64,000 bases of DNA. It comes from Candidatus Skiveiella danica. GTDB taxonomy: Bacteria; Pseudomonadota; Gammaproteobacteria; Burkholderiales; Burkholderiaceae_C. The notes under the pieces are model-generated. The model searched no databases. It worked only from the letters and a program-made list of their open reading frames with translations, and had not been told where the DNA came from. This document shows, in pieces, positions 37,116 to 44,975 of the stretch (within the stretch, counting starts at the first letter, position 1; each line of letters starts with the position of its first letter). The DNA lies in NCBI GenBank assembly GCA_016721925.1, contig JADKHE010000001.1, forward strand, positions 484,107 through 548,106, given 5' to 3'. A program made the translations under genes and the position numbers.

Positions 37116-37426
37116 GAAGTGTCTCCTGTCAGAAGGCAACCCGGGGCGGGTCGATCGGTGAATGGGCTGGCTGACGCCCGCTTCTTCCGGCAGGTGTACT
37201 GTCAACACTGGAGCGAATATTACGGTTGGGCCGGTGAGCTGCGCTATCACCCTCGTTGAGTATCGAGTGCTACCCATTGGGGCTATATCACCCCACCCGA
37301 CCCGGTTATAGACGGCGTACCCCGCGACTGCGCTAAATAGCGACTTGGAAAGCCGCGCTTGTCAGGCAGGCCGGGTTTTGCGACCCTGGCCCTGACGGTT
37401 GTGTGGCAATGAAGCAGGCAGACTGA
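37116..37426. promoter_or_regulatory. dsrA divergent intergenic region with ACCCA/TGGGT operator-like site
   Basis: No gene is seen in these 311 bp. GCTACCCATTGGGGCTA at 37269-37285 matches 15 of 17 bases of the site in front of soeA. A further TACCCCG lies at 37318-37324. The region must contain the dsr promoter and that of the divergent nine-gene cluster. The AT-richer stretches around 37215-37225 and 37330-37342 are possible -10 areas, but I cannot place promoters firmly. Confidence 0.55.
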
Positions 37427-37666
37427 ATGACGACCATTACACCGATCGAAAAGATGACCAGCCCCTTGGGACGCCAGGTCATCGAACTGCAGCAACTCGA
37501 CCATGCCGGCGGCGGCATGAGCCTGCTGCGTACGCGCATTCGGGAGGGCAGTCGCTTCACGGTGTTCGAGATTGACCCTCAGACCGCTCTCCAATGGGGC
37601 GAGGCCTTGGTGCGTTGGGCCCGAGCCCAGCCCACGACGGCAGTTCAAGCGGGGGATCCTGCATGA
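37427..37666 (+). CDS. small uncharacterised protein, first gene of the dsr-divergent cluster
   Basis: 79 residues with no signal peptide or membrane segment. The central part (SPLGRQVIELQQLDHAGGGM, FTVFEIDPQTALQWGEALVR) looks like a compact alpha/beta fold. I do not recognise the family. Its stop overlaps the start of the Cas6-like gene (ATGA), so the two are probably coupled. The coding call rests on that overlap, on operon context and on protein-like composition. Confidence 0.65.
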   Translation: MTTITPIEKMTSPLGRQVIELQQLDHAGGGMSLLRTRIREGSRFTVFEIDPQTALQWGEALVRWARAQPTTAVQAGDPA

Positions 37667-38283
37667 CGGCGCGGATGGTTGTCGACAATTTGACCACCGA
37701 CGCAGTGTTCCCCCTAGAAGGACAGGCCTTGCCGCGCGAGCATGCGCAGGCCTTGCAGCAGGCCTTGTGCGCGATCTTGCCTTGGCTGGATTCAGACCCC
37801 GTGGCTGGCATCCATCCCGTCAAGCTGGTGCCGGGCAGCGCTATGCCGGCCTTGCTATCAAGGCGGGCGCGCCTGTTGCTTCGCGTCGCGTCGCGGCGGA
37901 TGGATGAACTGGTGGCGCTGGCCGGACTTGAACTCAAAGTAGCGGGGCAAACCCTGCGCCTGGGGGTGCCGCACCGGCACGACCTGCAGCCCCACAGCAC
38001 TCTGTACGCCTACAGGGTGGCTGCGGACAGTGCCGATGAGGTCACGTTCATGGCCGCTGTGGCTGCCGAACTGGCACAAATGGCCATTGGGGGTGAGCGT
38101 GTCTGCGGCAAACACCAGGCCATGGTAGTCGATGGACGCTCGCTGGACACTTTCAGCCTGATGCTGCATGCGTTGCCTGCGGAGCAGTCCCTGCGCTTGC
38201 AGGAGCGCGGTTTGCGATCCCACCGTCTGATGGGATGCGGGATATTCGTGCCTCACAAGTCGGCTGCGGCGGTGGGCGCATAG
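37663..38283 (+). CDS. Cas6/Cmx6-like RAMP protein without a CRISPR locus
   Basis: 206 residues from the ATG at 37663. It resembles the MYXAN-type Cas6 variant (Cmx6): VFPLEGQALPREHAQAL at the N-terminus, GIHPVKLVPGS, LLSRRARLLLRVASRRMDEL, and the C-terminal EQSLRLQERGLRSHRLMGCG followed by IFVPHK, the glycine-rich RAMP end. Cas6 enzymes cut CRISPR repeat RNA. No array and no other cas gene is visible in 64 kb. The gene sits among sulfur genes beside a DsrC-like gene, so another RNA-binding or processing role is possible. Catalytic competence is unknown. Confidence 0.75.
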   Translation: MTARMVVDNLTTDAVFPLEGQALPREHAQALQQALCAILPWLDSDPVAGIHPVKLVPGSAMPALLSRRARLLLRVASRRMDELVALAGLELKVAGQTLRLGVPHRHDLQPHSTLYAYRVAADSADEVTFMAAVAAELAQMAIGGERVCGKHQAMVVDGRSLDTFSLMLHALPAEQSLRLQERGLRSHRLMGCGIFVPHKSAAAVGA

Positions 38284-38314
38284 TTTTTTTGACAACGGAA
38301 ATGGAGAACGGGCG

Positions 38315-38644
38315 ATGATGTACAACGTTAATGGCGTGGATCTTGAAGCTGATGAGCAGGGTTACCTGTTGGAGCCGGTTTTCGATGATGAGGCGGTGCG
38401 CGTCATCGCTGCAGCTGAGCAGATCACGCTGACCGATGCGCACTGGGAGGTCATCAACTACCTGCGCGATCAGTACCGTGAACACGGTCACACCCCGAAT
38501 TTTCGCGCCATGCTCAAGGGCATGGCAGAGATCCGCCCTGAAGTGGACAGCAAGTACCTTTACGACCTGTTTCCAATCGGTCCTGCCAAGCAGGGGCCAA
38601 AGGTGGCCGCGCTGCCCCAGCCACTTGGCAAGGGCGGATATTAA
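38315..38644 (+). CDS. DsrC/TusE-family protein lacking both C-terminal cysteines (RspA-like)
   Basis: 109 residues. The core LTDAHWEVINYLRDQYREHG and KYLYDLFPIGPAKQ are clearly DsrC-family, but the arm reads KQGPKVAALPQPLGKGGY. Pro replaces the first cysteine and the terminal cysteine is gone. It therefore cannot carry sulfur in the DsrC manner. Cysteine-free members have been suggested to be regulatory (termed RspA, as I recall). It lies 31 bp after the Cas6-like gene with a GGAGA ribosome-binding site. Confidence 0.88.
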   Translation: MMYNVNGVDLEADEQGYLLEPVFDDEAVRVIAAAEQITLTDAHWEVINYLRDQYREHGHTPNFRAMLKGMAEIRPEVDSKYLYDLFPIGPAKQGPKVAALPQPLGKGGY

Positions 38645-38679
38645 ATGCCTCGCACGCAGCGGCAAGGCGCTGGCCTGAC

Positions 38680-39297
38680 ATGGCCAAGTTGAGGATCAAG
38701 AGCGACTGGTTCCAGACTGGAACCGCCAAGACGCCTGCGCAGATGGCGAGCGCGATGGCCTTTATTGCCTGGCGGGTGGCGCAAAACACGCTGAAGCAAA
38801 TGCGTTCTGCGGATTTCGACATCGAGGTGGGGCCCCAGTATTTTGCTTTCACGCGCGAGGTGCTGGTGTTCCTGACGCAGGTGCTCGACCGTATGGCCTA
38901 CGAGCGCATGGAGCCTGAAGGCCGTGCCGAGTTCATCACGGCGCTGGTACGCCGGGTGGCCGAGGTGCTGCAGGAAAATGAAGACAGCCTGCTGGGTGTG
39001 CCGCCCGAGGGGGCACCCAGTCACTATGACGAGTTCATCGATCTTTTCAACGAGCTCGCCGAGCATTACGCAGATTTCGGATTCGGGCCGGATGGGCCAG
39101 ATTTTGCCTTCACGCGCTACCTGGGGCACCGCATTGAAGCGCTCATGCCGGCAAAGGACCGTCGCTGGGTGGTCGATCAGATGATGGCCACCGAAGTGCC
39201 CGAAGCGGTGGACATCCTTCGGCGCGCCATGCAGGGCGTACTGTCCACCGAGCCGCGCGCGCCGCGCCGCGCTCGCGCGGGGATCTCTGGCGACTGA
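38680..39297 (+). CDS. uncharacterised helical protein in the dsr-divergent cluster
   Basis: 205 residues, cytosolic, rich in acidic and aromatic positions and predicted largely helical (FTREVLVFLTQVLDRMAYER, DEFIDLFNELAEHYADFGFG, FTRYLGHRIEALMPAKDRRW). The C-terminus is Arg/Ala-rich. No cysteines and no known motif. It follows the DsrC-like gene by 35 bp and precedes the dioxygenase by 10 bp. I do not recognise it. Confidence 0.7.
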   Translation: MAKLRIKSDWFQTGTAKTPAQMASAMAFIAWRVAQNTLKQMRSADFDIEVGPQYFAFTREVLVFLTQVLDRMAYERMEPEGRAEFITALVRRVAEVLQENEDSLLGVPPEGAPSHYDEFIDLFNELAEHYADFGFGPDGPDFAFTRYLGHRIEALMPAKDRRWVVDQMMATEVPEAVDILRRAMQGVLSTEPRAPRRARAGISGD

Positions 39298-39307
39298 TCT
39301 GGTCATC

Positions 39308-40222
39308 ATGATGAGCACTCCGTTCGATCTGGACAATGACGCCGCTTACCGGCTCTGGCGTGATGCCAAGCGCGCCAGCCATCCGTTACAGGCGCAGGAT
39401 CTGGTGGTGGACGTGGCCGACCCGCGCGCCCTGACCAATGCCGAGCGCCAGGCTTTGCTGCAACGCTGTGCCACGGCCAACATGGCCATCTACCGAAGTC
39501 CGCTGACAAATGAGGACAAGGGCATACCGCGCAAGCTGGCCGCGCAGCTGGGCCTGCACCAGCTCGATGCCAACTGGCTCGCCGATGAAGACGGCATCTC
39601 ACCGATTGCGGTGGCGCCGTCGGGCGGTGATCGGCCAGCGTTCATCCCCTATACCAATCGAGGCATCAAGTGGCATACCGATGGGTACTACCATCCGGGC
39701 TCACGCCACATAAAGGCCATGGTCCTGCATTGCGTGCGGGCTGCCTCCGAAGGCGGCGGGACAGCGCTGATGGATCATGAGATGGCCTACATTGCCCTGC
39801 GTGAAGCCAATCCGAACTGGGTGAACGCATTGATGGCGCCTGATGCCATGACCATTCCCGCGCGGCTGGACGACGACGGAGTCGCACGCCCCGAGCAGAC
39901 CGGGCCTGTATTTTCGGTCGATGCAGAAAGCGGCGCGCTGCACATGCGCTACACCGCCCGCACTCGCAGCATACAGTGGAAGGATGACCAGATTACGAGC
40001 GACGCTACAGGGTTTCTCTCGCGACTGCTCGACAGTGATGGGCCGCACGTGTTTCGCTTGCGTCTGGATTCCGGCATGGGGCTGGTGTGCAACAACGTGC
40101 TGCATGACCGTGCTGCCTTTGTTGACGATCCCCGGCATCCCCGACTGCTGTACCGGGCCCGCTATCTGGATCGGGTCGATGGGCCTGCACAAGTTCAGCC
40201 ATGGGCCTCTCCATCGGGTTGA
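39308..40222 (+). CDS. TauD/TfdA-family Fe(II)/2-oxoglutarate dioxygenase
   Basis: 304 residues. The iron facial triad starts at His123 and Asp125 (IKWHTDGYYHP), with the distal His in NNVLHDRAAFVD and the 2-oxoglutarate-binding Arg in LLYRARYLDR. The fold matches TauD-like enzymes, which hydroxylate substrates such as taurine or other sulfonates. The substrate cannot be inferred, but an organosulfur compound would suit the neighbourhood. Located 10 bp after the 205-residue unknown. Confidence 0.85.
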   Translation: MMSTPFDLDNDAAYRLWRDAKRASHPLQAQDLVVDVADPRALTNAERQALLQRCATANMAIYRSPLTNEDKGIPRKLAAQLGLHQLDANWLADEDGISPIAVAPSGGDRPAFIPYTNRGIKWHTDGYYHPGSRHIKAMVLHCVRAASEGGGTALMDHEMAYIALREANPNWVNALMAPDAMTIPARLDDDGVARPEQTGPVFSVDAESGALHMRYTARTRSIQWKDDQITSDATGFLSRLLDSDGPHVFRLRLDSGMGLVCNNVLHDRAAFVDDPRHPRLLYRARYLDRVDGPAQVQPWASPSG

Positions 40223-40290
40223 TGGAGAAATAGGAAGATACCCCTCGATCCTCATGCATTGATAGCTACAAATAATATAGCAATACCACA

Positions 40291-41766
40291 ATGTCCCATC
40301 TCGTGAGTGTATGGCGTGCCGCCCAGCTCGTGGGCGTCGCCCGAGGTGTCTTGCAGCAGCAGGTGCGTGAAGGCGCCCTGATGCTGAGTGACGGCATGGT
40401 TTCAACGGACGACCTGATGGGCCTGTACCCTGGTGTGGTTCTCGAGGAATCAGGTTTGCTGGAGCGGGTCGCGCAGATCCGTGATGAGGCTTTTGGCAAG
40501 CGGGTGCGGGAGCGCATGCTGCCCAGTCAGGAGGTATTGGCTCAGCGGCTTTTTTCCCAGAGCCAGGAGCTGGCGGATGTTCGAAAACATTTGCAGCGCT
40601 ATCACGGCCTGGTTCTGGAACTGCAGCGGCGCATCAGGGAGTTCGGCGCGCAGGATCCGGATGACGCTGCCTGGCTGGAGATGGAGCGGCAGGTTACACA
40701 GGGGCTGGCGAAAGCACTTGCAACTGAATCAGTCGACTTCCTGGAGGTTCTTGACGATATGCTCAAAGTCATGACATCACACGTCACGGTGCGCCCCAGC
40801 GGGCATGAGTTCATGGTGGAAGGGCATACCAACCTGCTGCAGTCGGGCCTGCATGCAGGACTCAAACTGAACTACGGGTGCGGCAACGGCAGTTGCGGCA
40901 TGTGCAAGGTGCGCGTCATTTCCGGCGACGTCGTGAAGACACAGCACTTTGACTACCCGCTCTCCGAAACGGAGAAGGCTCAGGGCTACACGCTGATGTG
41001 CTGTCACACGGCAGCCAGCAGCGATTTGACGCTGGAAATGCTCGAGGCGAGCGGGCCGCAGGACATTCCCGAGCAACTCATCCTGACTCAGGTGCGCGCC
41101 GTTTCTACACTGGCACCGGATACCCGCTTGTTGCACCTGCAAACACCGCGCACGCACAGGCTGCGTTTTCTGGCTGGGCAGTCTGTTCAGCTGGGCTGGA
41201 CCCTGCCAGGCCAGGCCGACGTGCATGCGACTTACCCGGTGGCGAGCTGTCCATGCGACGATCGAAACCTGCTTTTTTTTATCGCACGTGATGGGTCCGA
41301 CGCATTCGCGCGGCATCTGTTTGCCGGTGACATCAAGTCTGGCGCAGGCGTTAGCGTGCTGGGCCCCACGGGCGAGTTTGTCTTGGCTGATGGGCACCGC
41401 CCCCTTGTATTCGCCGCCTGTGACGGGGGGTTCGCACCGATCAAGAGCCTGATCGAGCATGCACTGTCGCTTGACGCAGCACCTTCGCTGACCTTGTTCT
41501 GGCTCGCCACGCACAGTGACGGACATTTCAGCAGCAACCAGTGTCGTGCCTGGTCTGAAGCCCTGGACCAGTTTGAATATGAACTGGTCTCGCATGCGGA
41601 TGCAAATCTGGGTGCGTGGCAAATCGCCCAGGCCATGCGGGCCGATCTGTTTGACATTGACTGCGATTTTTATCTGTGTGGGCCGGGAGACTTTGTCAAA
41701 ACCCTGCACGATGAACTTCGTGCAGCAGGGGTCGCGGCGGCACAGATTTTTTCCCAGTCGCTTTGA
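40291..41766 (+). CDS. HTH / coiled-coil / [2Fe-2S] ferredoxin reductase fusion
   Basis: 491 residues. Residues 1-45 resemble a MerR/excisionase-type helix-turn-helix (VWRAAQLVGVARGVLQQQVR). Residues about 55-160 are charged and probably coiled coil. Residues about 163-250 are a plant-type ferredoxin with Cys197, Cys202 and Cys205 (CGNGSCGMC) and a fourth ligand in LMCC. Residues about 255-491 are an FAD/NAD(P)H reductase (GPTGEFVLAD, FAPIKSLIEHAL, FYLCGPGDFVKTL). This looks like a redox enzyme with a DNA-binding or partner-binding head. Electron partners are unknown. Confidence 0.82.
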   Translation: MSHLVSVWRAAQLVGVARGVLQQQVREGALMLSDGMVSTDDLMGLYPGVVLEESGLLERVAQIRDEAFGKRVRERMLPSQEVLAQRLFSQSQELADVRKHLQRYHGLVLELQRRIREFGAQDPDDAAWLEMERQVTQGLAKALATESVDFLEVLDDMLKVMTSHVTVRPSGHEFMVEGHTNLLQSGLHAGLKLNYGCGNGSCGMCKVRVISGDVVKTQHFDYPLSETEKAQGYTLMCCHTAASSDLTLEMLEASGPQDIPEQLILTQVRAVSTLAPDTRLLHLQTPRTHRLRFLAGQSVQLGWTLPGQADVHATYPVASCPCDDRNLLFFIARDGSDAFARHLFAGDIKSGAGVSVLGPTGEFVLADGHRPLVFAACDGGFAPIKSLIEHALSLDAAPSLTLFWLATHSDGHFSSNQCRAWSEALDQFEYELVSHADANLGAWQIAQAMRADLFDIDCDFYLCGPGDFVKTLHDELRAAGVAAAQIFSQSL

Positions 41767-41790
41767 ATCAGCGCCATCACTTCACTTCAT

Positions 41791-42180
41791 ATGCCAATGC
41801 CCAAAGACATGGAGGCGTTAGTTGGCGACACCTATGCCGACGCGTCATCTCCTGAAGCGCACACAGCTTTGCCAGACTGTGCCGGTGGTGAATCCTTCGC
41901 CCTGATGGTGTTGGGGCATAGCATGGCGCCGGAGTTCAATGAAGGCGAGATCATCGTCATCGAGCCTGACGGTCTGGCACGGGAGGGCTCATATGTTCTA
42001 GCGTGGAATCAGGAAGAGTGGACCTTCAGGCAACTCCTGCGGTCTGGCGCAGAGTGGGTACTGCATCCACTGAACCCTGAGTTCGAAGACGTGCCGCTGG
42101 AGGATTTCTCGGGCGTGCGCGGGGTGATCATCCAGAAGGCGTTGCCTGGGCGCAGGCGGGCTTCCAAACGCTATATCTAA
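41791..42180 (+). CDS. S24/LexA-like protein with probable inactive peptidase site
   Basis: 129 residues. VLGHSMAPEFNEGEIIVIEP is the S24 nucleophile region (Ser44), and the WTFRQLLRSG and LHPLNPEFEDV blocks follow in LexA order. In LexA-type autopeptidases a Lys occupies the position that is Arg80 here, so self-cleavage is doubtful. There is no DNA-binding domain in the protein itself. It follows the HTH-containing reductase by 24 bp, raising the possibility that the two share a signalling role. Confidence 0.8.
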   Translation: MPMPKDMEALVGDTYADASSPEAHTALPDCAGGESFALMVLGHSMAPEFNEGEIIVIEPDGLAREGSYVLAWNQEEWTFRQLLRSGAEWVLHPLNPEFEDVPLEDFSGVRGVIIQKALPGRRRASKRYI

Positions 42181-42213
42181 AGCCAGAACTGGACCGAATG
42201 GAGTTCAACCGTC

Positions 42214-42432
42214 ATGCCTTACTACATCTACAGGATCAAGCCGTTCTCGCAGTTTGAAAAAGTCGCCGAGTTCGGGGCCTTCAAGGAGGCCTCGGCACAA
42301 GCCAAGGTGTTGCGCGCGGCTCAACCCACTGATATGACGGAAAAAATAAAGATCATGTTTGCCGAAGATGAGTTGCAAGCGGAAGATCTGTTGTGCCAAG
42401 TGCGCACCCCCGGTCCCAAGGGTGACGACTGA
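42214..42432 (+). CDS. small uncharacterised protein
   Basis: 72 residues, soluble, starting MPYYIYRIKPFSQFEKVAEF and carrying one Cys (EDLLCQVRTPGPKGDD) near the C-terminus. No family recognised. Spacing of 33 bp from the S24-like gene and 10 bp to the next gene suggests cotranscription. Confidence 0.6.
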   Translation: MPYYIYRIKPFSQFEKVAEFGAFKEASAQAKVLRAAQPTDMTEKIKIMFAEDELQAEDLLCQVRTPGPKGDD

Positions 42433-42442
42433 GAGTAAGGAC

Positions 42443-42886
42443 GTGGACGAACTCGCCTTTCACGCACGTCGGCCGCAACTGAACCCGGTGCCTTGCGTGT
42501 TTGAGAAGGCCATCCTTTCAAATTGCGCCCATTGCGAGCTTGCCAGTCGGCATGCACTGGCTGAGCGTGAACTCGTTGCTTGTTCCATTGAAGTGGCGCA
42601 AATCAATTGCACGATGCTTGCAAGGCTGTTTCGCGAACGTGCCACCTTTGCACTTCGGCTGCCACTTCTGGGTTTGCCTGTCGCCCATGCAAAAGCAATG
42701 CAGTTGCAGTGCGGGGGCCTTCACGGCCTGCAGGCGGTTCTGAATGAGCCCACCCCAGACGTTCATGTGATGGTGCGAAAGGCGTTGGCGAACGACGCAA
42801 GCCTGCTGGACTTACCCTGGGGGACAATCGTCTCACACGTCCTGGCCTGGAAAATCCGGCGCCGCGCGGCCAAGCCTCAAAGCTAG
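42443..42886 (+). CDS. uncharacterised cysteine-containing protein
   Basis: 147 residues from a GTG at 42443 preceded by TAAGGA. The longer frame from 42359 overlaps the upstream gene. A cysteine group, CVFEKAILSNCAHCELASRH, then LVACS and QINC, precedes a hydrophobic stretch (FALRLPLLGLPVAHAKAMQ), suggesting metal or Fe-S binding. It is the last gene of the divergent cluster and converges on the YeeE gene. I do not recognise the family. Confidence 0.65.
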   Translation: MDELAFHARRPQLNPVPCVFEKAILSNCAHCELASRHALAERELVACSIEVAQINCTMLARLFRERATFALRLPLLGLPVAHAKAMQLQCGGLHGLQAVLNEPTPDVHVMVRKALANDASLLDLPWGTIVSHVLAWKIRRRAAKPQS

Positions 42887-42937
42887 ATCACTGCGTGTGC
42901 CGGCGCATGCATCCGGCGCATCGTGTGAGCGCTTTCT

Positions 42938-44041
42938 TTACCGTTGTTGCCACTTCATGGTGACCACCGCCCCGCTGATGATCCCTGCAAGCGCAATGAA
43001 CGATCCCAGAGCCAGGGTGGAGATGCCTGAAAGGCCCTGGCCGATCGTGCAACCGATCGCAGTCACGCCGCCGAATCCCATAAGCACCGCGCCGACCAAC
43101 TGGGTTCGCAAATCCTCCAGCGAGGCAAAGCCTTCCCAACGGAACTGTCGCGTGCTGACGGCATAGGCGAATGACCCGAGCACAACACCCGCCACCGTTG
43201 CGATACCGAATGTCACACGCAGGGTCTTGTCGGACCACAGCATCAGCAGTTCCAGACTGTATGCGGTGGGCGCCACAAAGCTCATCGATTCCAGTGTCCG
43301 GGTATTGGTGGCGAAGTACACCGTCTCGAGCGTATCTGGGTTTTCGCCGTGGCCTATATGTCCCGTGAGGTACCAGGCAGCTACGATGAGCAATCCGAGT
43401 GAGGCGCCGCCGGCGATTTGCGGCAGGTTCCCACGAAAGCGACGATCCTTCAGTGCAAAACCCATCAGCCCCAGTCCGACGACCAGACTGCAGGTCAGCA
43501 GCGCCGATTTTTCAGACAACCCCGTCAATTTGGAGACAATTTGTGGCACCCCTTGGCTCGACAAATTCCAGCGAGCCATATCGATTGCGATAGGGTCAAG
43601 ATAACTGACTCGCCAATGCCCGAACAGCCCCTTGAGCGTCATGTAGGCGGAGATGGACAGAAAGACGAGCACGACGAGTGATCTCAGGCTACCGCCACCC
43701 AGGCGCACCAGGTTTTTATTGGTGCACCCGGCCGCAATGGTCATGCCGACTCCAAAAAGAAACCCACCGAGCAATAGCGATAACCACGGTAGGATGGGTC
43801 GTTGATAAACCGACTTTGACAAGTCGATCCACCCTACGTAATAAAGGAGGTTGGCACCCAACACGGCGATGGCAATCGTCAGCAGCCACATGCGCATACG
43901 ACCCCAATGCTCCATGTTGACGATATCGGATATCGCGCCCATGGTGCAGAAATTGGTCTTGTTTGCAATAGCCCCAAACAGGAAGGCCAGCACAAATCCG
44001 CCCCAAACAACCAGTGCGGCGGGTGTGTTCAGTTCGCTCAT
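42938..44041 (-). CDS. YeeE/YedE-family sulfur-compound transporter
   Basis: 367 residues from the ATG at 44041 (GAGGGGCAAGG upstream). Multiple membrane helices carry the family's paired cysteine motifs: KTNFCTMGAISD, TIAAGCTNKNL and AIGCTIGQGLSG. Related TsuA/YeeE proteins import thiosulfate, and PmpA/B-type members are found beside sulfur-relay genes. The downstream DsrE2 and TusA genes on the same strand suggest delivery of a sulfur species into the cytoplasm. Confidence 0.85.
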   Translation of the reverse strand: MSELNTPAALVVWGGFVLAFLFGAIANKTNFCTMGAISDIVNMEHWGRMRMWLLTIAIAVLGANLLYYVGWIDLSKSVYQRPILPWLSLLLGGFLFGVGMTIAAGCTNKNLVRLGGGSLRSLVVLVFLSISAYMTLKGLFGHWRVSYLDPIAIDMARWNLSSQGVPQIVSKLTGLSEKSALLTCSLVVGLGLMGFALKDRRFRGNLPQIAGGASLGLLIVAAWYLTGHIGHGENPDTLETVYFATNTRTLESMSFVAPTAYSLELLMLWSDKTLRVTFGIATVAGVVLGSFAYAVSTRQFRWEGFASLEDLRTQLVGAVLMGFGGVTAIGCTIGQGLSGISTLALGSFIALAGIISGAVVTMKWQQR

Positions 44042-44066
44042 CCTTGCCCCTCGACCAAGAAAGTTC

Positions 44067-44975
44067 CTAATTGCTGCGATCTGACCCGCCCGCCACGCGG
44101 ATGAGGGTCGTTCGAATCGCTTCCGGCGCATTCATGATACCCATGAACTGACCCATACCCAGAGAGGGCCAGGCAAGCGCGATGCGGTAGCGGGCATACA
44201 GGGCGTACACCTTGTTGTTAACGACAAATATTTCGTAAGGCAGACCAGCCATGTGATCTGCCCCAATCTTGTTTACCCACCATCCTTCGCCGGTACTCGG
44301 GTCGTTCATGGCGACCCCAAATACCGCGATCTTCTGTTCCGGCATGATGACTTCGTACACGCGACTGGTATTTCCTGCGCCTGACGCAAGACCGGCCTGC
44401 ACGGCCTTGATCGCCTCTTCAAAACTTCCGTGGCTGGCGAGTTCACTATTGGCGGCATCGAATCGCTCCATCCCTAACATGTAGCGATAGGTGGGCAGGT
44501 CTCCCTCGGGCACGTCGCCGCCAAATGCGCGACCTTCGCCCAAGGCCTTTTGAAGACGCAGTTGCACGGATTTCACTGCTGCCTGGGCGGTCTTGAACTG
44601 ACCCCGAAGATACGCCCGATACCAATAGTCGGGATTCATGTACGACACCGTGCCATCTGCCTGCACCGCAACGCGGATACCCGAAGCAACAACGGCTGAG
44701 CCTCCAATGGCACGAAGGCTCTCGATCATTGCCTTGTCAGTGGCTACGAGCGCTGCGCGCCCTGGCAGCCCTTTAGGCGTGTGTCGACCGATGACTTTAA
44801 AGCCTTCTGCTTCGAGGTTCTTTTCGACCAGAGCAATCTGGGCGGACAAATCGGCGTCTGGAAGCTTGGTTCCTTGCAGATAGGGTGCGAGTGCCAAGCT
44901 AAGCTGTGAAGCGAAAAGCAGGCCGAACAAAATGATGATTTTTTTCAATTCGTGCTTTCCAATGAAGACCATCAC
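44067..44975 (-). CDS. exported protein of unknown function
   Basis: 302 residues in the longest frame. A TTG at 44948 with GGAAAG upstream would give a tidier signal peptide (MKKIIILFGLLFASQLSLA) and may be the true start. The mature part contains two similar-looking lobes, LVEKNLEAEGFKVIGRHTPK and a later AGLPYEIFVVNNKVYALYAR, faintly reminiscent of DUF302-type domains. That is a weak impression. It lies 25 bp upstream of the YeeE gene and is probably a periplasmic partner. Confidence 0.65.
   Translation of the reverse strand: MMVFIGKHELKKIIILFGLLFASQLSLALAPYLQGTKLPDADLSAQIALVEKNLEAEGFKVIGRHTPKGLPGRAALVATDKAMIESLRAIGGSAVVASGIRVAVQADGTVSYMNPDYWYRAYLRGQFKTAQAAVKSVQLRLQKALGEGRAFGGDVPEGDLPTYRYMLGMERFDAANSELASHGSFEEAIKAVQAGLASGAGNTSRVYEVIMPEQKIAVFGVAMNDPSTGEGWWVNKIGADHMAGLPYEIFVVNNKVYALYARYRIALAWPSLGMGQFMGIMNAPEAIRTTLIRVAGGSDRSN

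Noticed and set aside
37116..37277. N-terminal extension of DsrA to 37277
   Set aside because: The extra 54 residues do not resemble DsrA, cross the operator-like site, and the ATG at 37115 has a strong ribosome-binding site.
37663..38283. CRISPR array associated with the Cas6-like gene
   Set aside because: No regularly spaced direct repeats were seen around the gene or elsewhere in the window.
40259..40285. TTGATAGCTACAAATAATATAGC as a sixth copy of the dispersed repeat
   Set aside because: Only the TAGC part matches; the 17-bp core is absent.
42900..42925. Direct repeat CCGGCGCAT between the convergent unknown and YeeE genes
   Set aside because: Two short GC-rich copies only; no stem with a T-run, so neither a terminator nor a repeat family can be supported.
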